The translations under genes and the position numbers were made by a program. A stretch of DNA of 64,000 nt from Draconibacterium mangrovi (GTDB taxonomy: Bacteria > Bacteroidota > Bacteroidia > Bacteroidales > Prolixibacteraceae), in NCBI RefSeq assembly GCF_010586825.1, contig NZ_JAAAGB010000005.1:124001-188000 (forward strand), written 5' to 3'. The notes beneath the pieces are model-generated. The model had not been told where the DNA came from. It did no database searches and saw nothing but the letters and a program-made list of their open reading frames with translations. Shown here in pieces: positions 60,003 through 64,000 of this stretch (its first letter is position 1; each line of letters opens with the position of its first letter).

Positions 60003-60797
60003 GTGGATGCATTAAAAAAACTTCCGGCGGAGGTCGTAAAACATATTTATCAGGTTAGCGAAGTTGCTGGTTATTTATGGGAAAAGGAATGGACCGAAAA
60101 AAGCTCGGGAAATATTTCCATTGATTTGAGTGGACTTTTCCCAGAATCATCGATCAACCGGATTCATTACGAAGTTTCCTTCGATTTTCCTATCGATGCA
60201 GCCGGGATGGTACTTTTTGTTACCGGGTCGGGTTGTCGGTTGCGGCATCTTGTAGATAGGGTAGATGAAGTTGCAGCAATTATAGCTGTTAATTCAACCG
60301 CTACGGCCTATTCGGTTTTGTGGGGAGGCAAAAGTGCCGGTTTTAAACCCACTTCTGAATTGAGGGCACACATAAAAATTCATCTTTTTAATGCGGCAAA
60401 TCATACCGGCCGAAAAGCTGTTGTTCATGCACATCCCAGCGAGTTGGTGGTTTTAAGCCACCATAAATTGTTTAACGATGAGGCTTTGTTTAATCACTCG
60501 CTATGGAAAATGTGCCCGGAAATTAAGTTGTATGTTCCGCGTGGAGTTGGCTGCTGCGAATATGCGCGATATGGAACCGAAGAACTGGCAAATCTTACGC
60601 TGGAAGGATTAAAAACTCACGATGTTGTGTTGTGGGAAAAACACGGTACTTTAGCCACCGGAGTTGATATGGAAGAGGCCTTCGACTTTTTGGATGTGGC
60701 CAATAAAGGAGCGAAACTTTTGTTGTTGGCCTGGAGTGCCGGTTTCGATCCTGAAGGACTCTCGCCCGATCAGTTGGATGAGCTGCTTAATACATGA
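60003..60797 (+). CDS. RhaD-type class II aldolase in the fuc operon
   Basis: This 264-residue zinc aldolase starts at GTG 60003, because an in-frame stop lies just upstream and no ATG fits. Zinc and acid/base residues are Glu119 (SELRAH), His142 and His144 (VVHAHP) and His214 (EKHGT), matching E. coli RhaD Glu117, His141, His143 and His212. The length and sequence are RhaD-like, not the ~215-residue FucA type. As the aldolase next to fucI-fucK it should cleave L-fuculose 1-phosphate, giving DHAP and L-lactaldehyde, and it may also act on rhamnulose 1-phosphate. Confidence 0.88.
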   Translation: MDALKKLPAEVVKHIYQVSEVAGYLWEKEWTEKSSGNISIDLSGLFPESSINRIHYEVSFDFPIDAAGMVLFVTGSGCRLRHLVDRVDEVAAIIAVNSTATAYSVLWGGKSAGFKPTSELRAHIKIHLFNAANHTGRKAVVHAHPSELVVLSHHKLFNDEALFNHSLWKMCPEIKLYVPRGVGCCEYARYGTEELANLTLEGLKTHDVVLWEKHGTLATGVDMEEAFDFLDVANKGAKLLLLAWSAGFDPEGLSPDQLDELLNT

Positions 60798-60887
60798 ACG
60801 TGTTAAATTCAGAAGAGGCATGCACATAATAATTCAGGTCTTCGTTTAAAACTTATACCTTCGCGCCCAAATGGAAACGAGAGAAGT

Positions 60888-62090
60888 ATGAGTTTAAACC
60901 GTTCAGGCAAATTTTTTATTCCCGTATTAACAATGGTTATGGCTGCTATGGTGGCCATGTCGCCGTTTGCAATTGACACCTACATAGCCGCTTTACCCGA
61001 TATTGCTGCGTTTTTTGGCGTAAAGCTAAACGTAGCCGAGTTAACCATCACTTTGTATTTTCTGGGATTTGCTTTTGGTAACTTTTTCGGTGGACCCTTG
61101 TCTGATGCTTTTGGACGAAAGACAATTGCTCTCACCGGAATTGCACTTTACGGATTGGCTTCTATGCTAATAACTACCTGCACAAAAATTGAATATGTGC
61201 TTTTGTTGCGTGTGCTTCAGGCTTTTGGAGGAGGATTTGCAACGGTTACCGGAAATGTGTTTATCCGCGACTGGTACAGCGGAAAACAGGTGGCTCGTTT
61301 CGTTACTATTATTAGTATGATCATTATGCTGGCTCCTCTGTTTGCTCCGGTTATGGGTGCGGCATTAATTCATTGGTATGGATGGGTGAGTATCTTCTGG
61401 TTTTTGCTGGCATTTGCCATTCTGTTGTTCTTATCCATGTGGTTGCTTATTCCCGAATCACGAGCTCCGGAGCTGATCACCCGAAAAATTACAGGCCGGC
61501 AGCTGTTGGAAAAGTACCGGGTATTTTTCGCGAACAAACAAAGTACTATTCTGCTGTTTGCCATTAGTTTGCCCATGTCGGGCTTGTACATTTTTATTAC
61601 GGCGGCTTCGTTTATTTATATCGAGTATTTTAAAATAAGCCAAATGCGCTTTCCACTGTTTTTTAGTGCGAATGTTGTTCTTAACATCTTGCTTTCGTTT
61701 TTAAATACCATGCTTCTGAAGAAATACGATCCTGAAAAGATTTTACGTTACGGCTTGTTGTTGCAGCTGTTTTCAGGAGTTACGCTAGCCATTTCGGTGT
61801 TGATGCCCGAGCCGCAATTGTGGGCAGTGTTTGCATCGATTGTGCTGTATGTAGGCAGTTTAGGTTTGGTTTTTGGAAACGGAACAGCCACAATTCTGAA
61901 TCATAATCCTGAAGTTGCAGGATCGGCAAATGCTACTATCGGAATTGCCCGCTTTGCCATTAGTGCTCTAATCGGAAGTATAATGGCGATGTTTCATACC
62001 GGCGATCTTATTCCATTCGGCTTGGTGTTGTTTTTCTGTACTCTCTCAGGAAATATTCTGTATAATTGGGCTTTGCGGATAAAAGTGTAA
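60888..62090 (+). CDS. Bcr/CflA-type MFS efflux transporter
   Basis: This 400-residue inner-membrane protein has 12 predicted helices. The DHA1/Bcr-CflA signature is seen in MSPFAIDTYIAALPDIAAFF, then GGPLSDAFGRKTIALTG (the loop 2-3 motif) and LLLRVLQAFGGGFATVTGNVFIRDWY. Members export drugs or small metabolites, and some export sugars. It is not the FucP permease fold that a fucose importer would be expected to have. A -7-like TACCTTCG lies at 60856-60863, so it may have its own promoter. Confidence 0.9.
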   Translation: MSLNRSGKFFIPVLTMVMAAMVAMSPFAIDTYIAALPDIAAFFGVKLNVAELTITLYFLGFAFGNFFGGPLSDAFGRKTIALTGIALYGLASMLITTCTKIEYVLLLRVLQAFGGGFATVTGNVFIRDWYSGKQVARFVTIISMIIMLAPLFAPVMGAALIHWYGWVSIFWFLLAFAILLFLSMWLLIPESRAPELITRKITGRQLLEKYRVFFANKQSTILLFAISLPMSGLYIFITAASFIYIEYFKISQMRFPLFFSANVVLNILLSFLNTMLLKKYDPEKILRYGLLLQLFSGVTLAISVLMPEPQLWAVFASIVLYVGSLGLVFGNGTATILNHNPEVAGSANATIGIARFAISALIGSIMAMFHTGDLIPFGLVLFFCTLSGNILYNWALRIKV

Positions 62091-62094
62091 CCTC

Positions 62095-62847
62095 TTACCA
62101 GATTCCACTCAAACCATCTTCCAACGCTTTTTGGTAGCGTTCCATATTAAAAGAATACAAGTACGGCGATTTGTGTGCACCGCCTGTTTTCCGTTCTTTT
62201 AACTTATCAAGAATATTGTAGTTTAACATTTTGCGCTGAAAATTGCGGCGGTCCAGATCGCGGCCAAGAATCGTTTCATAAAGTGTCTGAAGCTCGGGCA
62301 TGGTAAATTTGCGGGGTAACAGTTTTAAACCAATGGGTTGTTGGCTAAGCTGTAAACGCAAGGTGCTAATGGCATTCTCTATAATTAGTTTATGGTCGAG
62401 CAGCATCGAAACATCGGTGTTTAAAGAAACCCAATCGCAATGGTCGGAAAAAAGGTCGGGGGTTGGTTTTACTTTCCTAAAGTCAACCAAAGCATAAAAT
62501 CCTACAGAGATAAAACGTTTGTCAAAAAAACTCTTGTCTGGCTTTATGCCTGCCATGTCGGCGTCGAATATCGCTTTATTCGATTTTGATCTGTCGGGAT
62601 CGCTAAATACCTTAAATTGTTTTAAAAACAGCTTGTCAAGTCCGGTGCGCTCTTTAACTATGCGTTGCGCAGCCTGCTCCAACGTTTCATCGTATTTTAA
62701 AAATCCTCCGGGGAGTGCATATTCTTTTGAATATTTTAAATGCAAAAGCAAAACTTTAAGCTCGTTGTTATTAAATCCAAATATCACGCAGTCGAGTGAT
62801 ATATGATTCATGTACTCTGTTGAGTTAAATGGCTTGGTCTCTGTCAA
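62095..62847 (-). CDS. Nudix-domain transcription regulator (copy 2)
   Basis: This 250-residue close paralogue of the protein at 21512-22264 is nearly identical in the C-terminal winged helix (QQPIGLKLLPRKFTMPELQ, ERKTGGAHKSPYLY). Its Nudix box is degenerate in the same way (RIVKER), so it is probably a sensor rather than a hydrolase. It is divergent from the GH3 gene at 63033 and ends 4 bp from the MFS stop (convergent). It likely controls the GH3 gene and perhaps the fuc operon. The effector is unknown. Confidence 0.88.
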   Translation of the reverse strand: MTETKPFNSTEYMNHISLDCVIFGFNNNELKVLLLHLKYSKEYALPGGFLKYDETLEQAAQRIVKERTGLDKLFLKQFKVFSDPDRSKSNKAIFDADMAGIKPDKSFFDKRFISVGFYALVDFRKVKPTPDLFSDHCDWVSLNTDVSMLLDHKLIIENAISTLRLQLSQQPIGLKLLPRKFTMPELQTLYETILGRDLDRRNFQRKMLNYNILDKLKERKTGGAHKSPYLYSFNMERYQKALEDGLSGIW

Positions 62848-62923
62848 AGTCTTTAATTTTTATGCTTACAAATTAGAAAAAATTCTCGAAGTATTAAGTG
62901 AATATGTTTTAAAATATAATAAT

Positions 62924-62971
62924 GTGTCGCAATGACACTAGGTGTGAAATTTATTTCTATATTCGACGTCG
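62924..62971. promoter_or_regulatory. Palindromes and -7 box in the Nudix-GH3 gap
   Basis: GTGTC-GCAAT-GACAC (62924-62938) is an inverted repeat with a 5-bp centre. TATATTCG (62958-62965) resembles a -7 box for the GH3 gene and runs into CGACGTCG (62964-62971), a perfect 8-bp palindrome. These are candidate operators for the adjacent Nudix regulator. Confidence 0.5.
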
Positions 62972-63032
62972 TAGATAAAACATATAGATAAACTAAAACA
63001 ATAAATTTTTAATTAGAACTAAATCATTCACC

Positions 63033-64000
63033 ATGATCGGTAACAAACTAAAACTAAACAGTGTGCTAGCCCTCATTATACTATTTCTTGTATCAGGTAG
63101 TCTGTCGGCAAGTGTTTCACAAAAAAGCGTAAAAGAAATCGTTAAGTCGATGACTGTGGAGCAGAAAGCCCAGTTGGTAATTGGTACTGGAATGTATTTC
63201 CCTTTACCCGATTCCATTCGCGAAAAAATGCCTCCGATGTTTGGCGGCGATCTCGATACCAGCACTCCTTACGGAAAAATGGTAGAAAAAATCAGGGGAT
63301 ATTTGCCCGGAACTGCCGGAGTTACTGCAGAATATACTAGTTTGGGAGTTACGAGCCAAACTCTGGCTGATGGTCCTGCAGGATTGCGCATCAGTCCAAT
63401 CCGCGAAGGTGAAACCGATACTTATTATTGTACAGCTTTCCCGATTGCAACTGTGTTGGCTTCATCGTGGGATACCGAGTTAGTAGAATCGGTTGGAAAA
63501 GCGATGGGTAAAGAGGTGCTGGAATATGGTGCCGATGTTCTTTTAGCACCTGCATTGAATATCCAGCGCGATCCATTGTGCGGACGAAACTTCGAATATT
63601 ATTCGGAAGATCCGCTGGTAGCTGGAAAAATGGCGGCTGCCATGGTAAAGGGTATCCAATCGAATGGCGTGGGAACTTCCATCAAACACTTTGCAGTAAA
63701 CAATCAGGAAACCAATCGTATGTCGGTTGATGTTGTGGTTGGCGAACGCGCATTACGCGAGATTTACCTGAAAGGATTTGAGATTGCAGTAAAAGAAAGT
63801 GAGCCATGGACAGTGATGTCGTCTTACAATAAAGTAAATGGAGTTTATACTTCAGAGAGTCATGATCTGTTGACTAAAATTCTTCGCGATGATTGGGGAT
63901 ATGGAGGATATGTAATGACCGACTGGGGTGGTGGCAGCGATGTTGTTGCACAAATGAAAGCTGGAAATGATATGATCCAACCGGGTTCGCCGGAGACGAT
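63033..64000 (+). CDS. GH3 beta-glycosidase, N-terminal part (cut by window edge)
   Basis: An open frame from ATG 63033 runs off the right edge (322 codons seen; GH3 enzymes are usually 700 or more). Signal peptide at the start ([13 protein letters not shown]). GH3 blocks are clear: [61 protein letters not shown] and the nucleophile Asp297 in VMTDWGG. It is a periplasmic exo-beta-glucosidase- or xylosidase-like enzyme. It is preceded by a Nudix regulator transcribed divergently. Confidence 0.93.
   Translation, partial: MIGNKLKLNSVLALIILFLVSGSLSASVSQKSVKEIVKSMTVEQKAQLVIGTGMYFPLPDSIREKMPPMFGGDLDTSTPYGKMVEKIRGYLPGTAGVTAEYTSLGVTSQTLADGPAGLRISPIREGETDTYYCTAFPIATVLASSWDTELVESVGKAMGKEVLEYGADVLLAPALNIQRDPLCGRNFEYYSEDPLVAGKMAAAMVKGIQSNGVGTSIKHFAVNNQETNRMSVDVVVGERALREIYLKGFEIAVKESEPWTVMSSYNKVNGVYTSESHDLLTKILRDDWGYGGYVMTDWGGGSDVVAQMKAGNDMIQPGSPET

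Noticed and set aside
60888-62090. Fucose permease FucP
   Set aside because: Motifs are those of Bcr/CflA drug exporters, not of the FucP family.
1-64000. tRNA, rRNA, insertion sequence or integrase genes
   Set aside because: No cloverleaf, rRNA-like segment or transposase/integrase motif was found by eye in the gaps or frames; a covariance-model scan would be decisive.

Overview
The window is chromosomal DNA of a Bacteroidota bacterium. The evidence is a SusC/SusD pair, a hybrid two-component sensor with AraC output, Bacteroidota-type promoters (TTG, about 20 bp, then TAnnTTTG), few Shine-Dalgarno sites, lipoproteins, and a fused E1 alpha/beta ketoacid dehydrogenase. Sulfatase, GH88, GH16, GH43, GH2 and GH3 genes next to rhamnose and fucose pathways suggest a polysaccharide degrader, perhaps a marine Marinilabiliales/Prolixibacteraceae relative. 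The family assignment is inference only. No rRNA, tRNA, CRISPR array, transposase or prophage was seen.

Layout. 0-7 kb (mostly minus strand): small secreted protein, TPR lipoprotein, FAD-linked oxidase, decayed AraC gene, TonB-C/TPR protein, and an unusual DUF4242-cyclase-AraC fusion regulator. 7-11.6 kb: two near-identical small proteins (DUF6616-like) flanking a sulfatase, then two NTF2-like lipoproteins. 11.8-16.5 kb: histidine degradation genes hutI and ftcD, a DUF5995 protein, and a short MotA/TolQ-like membrane protein. 16.7-21.5 kb: LytS/LytTR two-component pair, then a TetR-ABC exporter operon with a clear double operator. 21.5-29 kb: degenerate-Nudix regulator, AraC activator and a divergent rhamnose operon (rhaT, rhaM, rhaA, FGGY kinase, double-domain class II aldolase). 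29-40.5 kb: a GntR regulator divergent from a long run of genes encoding a 2-oxoacid dehydrogenase-type E2, E3 and fused E1, a PHP-domain protein, a bifunctional RhaEW-type aldolase/dehydrogenase and an MDR alcohol dehydrogenase. 40.7-55.4 kb: a polysaccharide utilization locus (GH88, SusD, SusC, GH16 on minus; hybrid sensor, GH43, GH2 on plus). 55.7-62.1 kb: AraC regulator divergent from fucI, fucK, a RhaD-type aldolase and an MFS transporter. 62.1-64 kb: a second degenerate-Nudix regulator and the start of a GH3 enzyme cut by the window edge.

How it fits together. The glycan locus would release deoxysugars, and the rha and fuc genes would convert them to DHAP plus L-lactaldehyde. RhaEW would oxidize the lactaldehyde to lactate. 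The dehydrogenase complex under the GntR regulator could carry the resulting 2-oxoacid to acyl-CoA. An AHGGG-type GH43 (exo-beta-1,3-galactanase-like) with GH16, GH2 and GH88, beside rhamnose and fucose genes, fits type II arabinogalactan. A rhamnose- and uronate-rich algal polymer is the main alternative.

The most notable candidates are the GntR/E2-E3-E1/PHP/RhaEW/ADH module with its overlapping operator and promoter, a 12-unit array with exact 21-bp period inside that module, the fusion regulator at 6-7 kb, and several palindromic intergenic elements.
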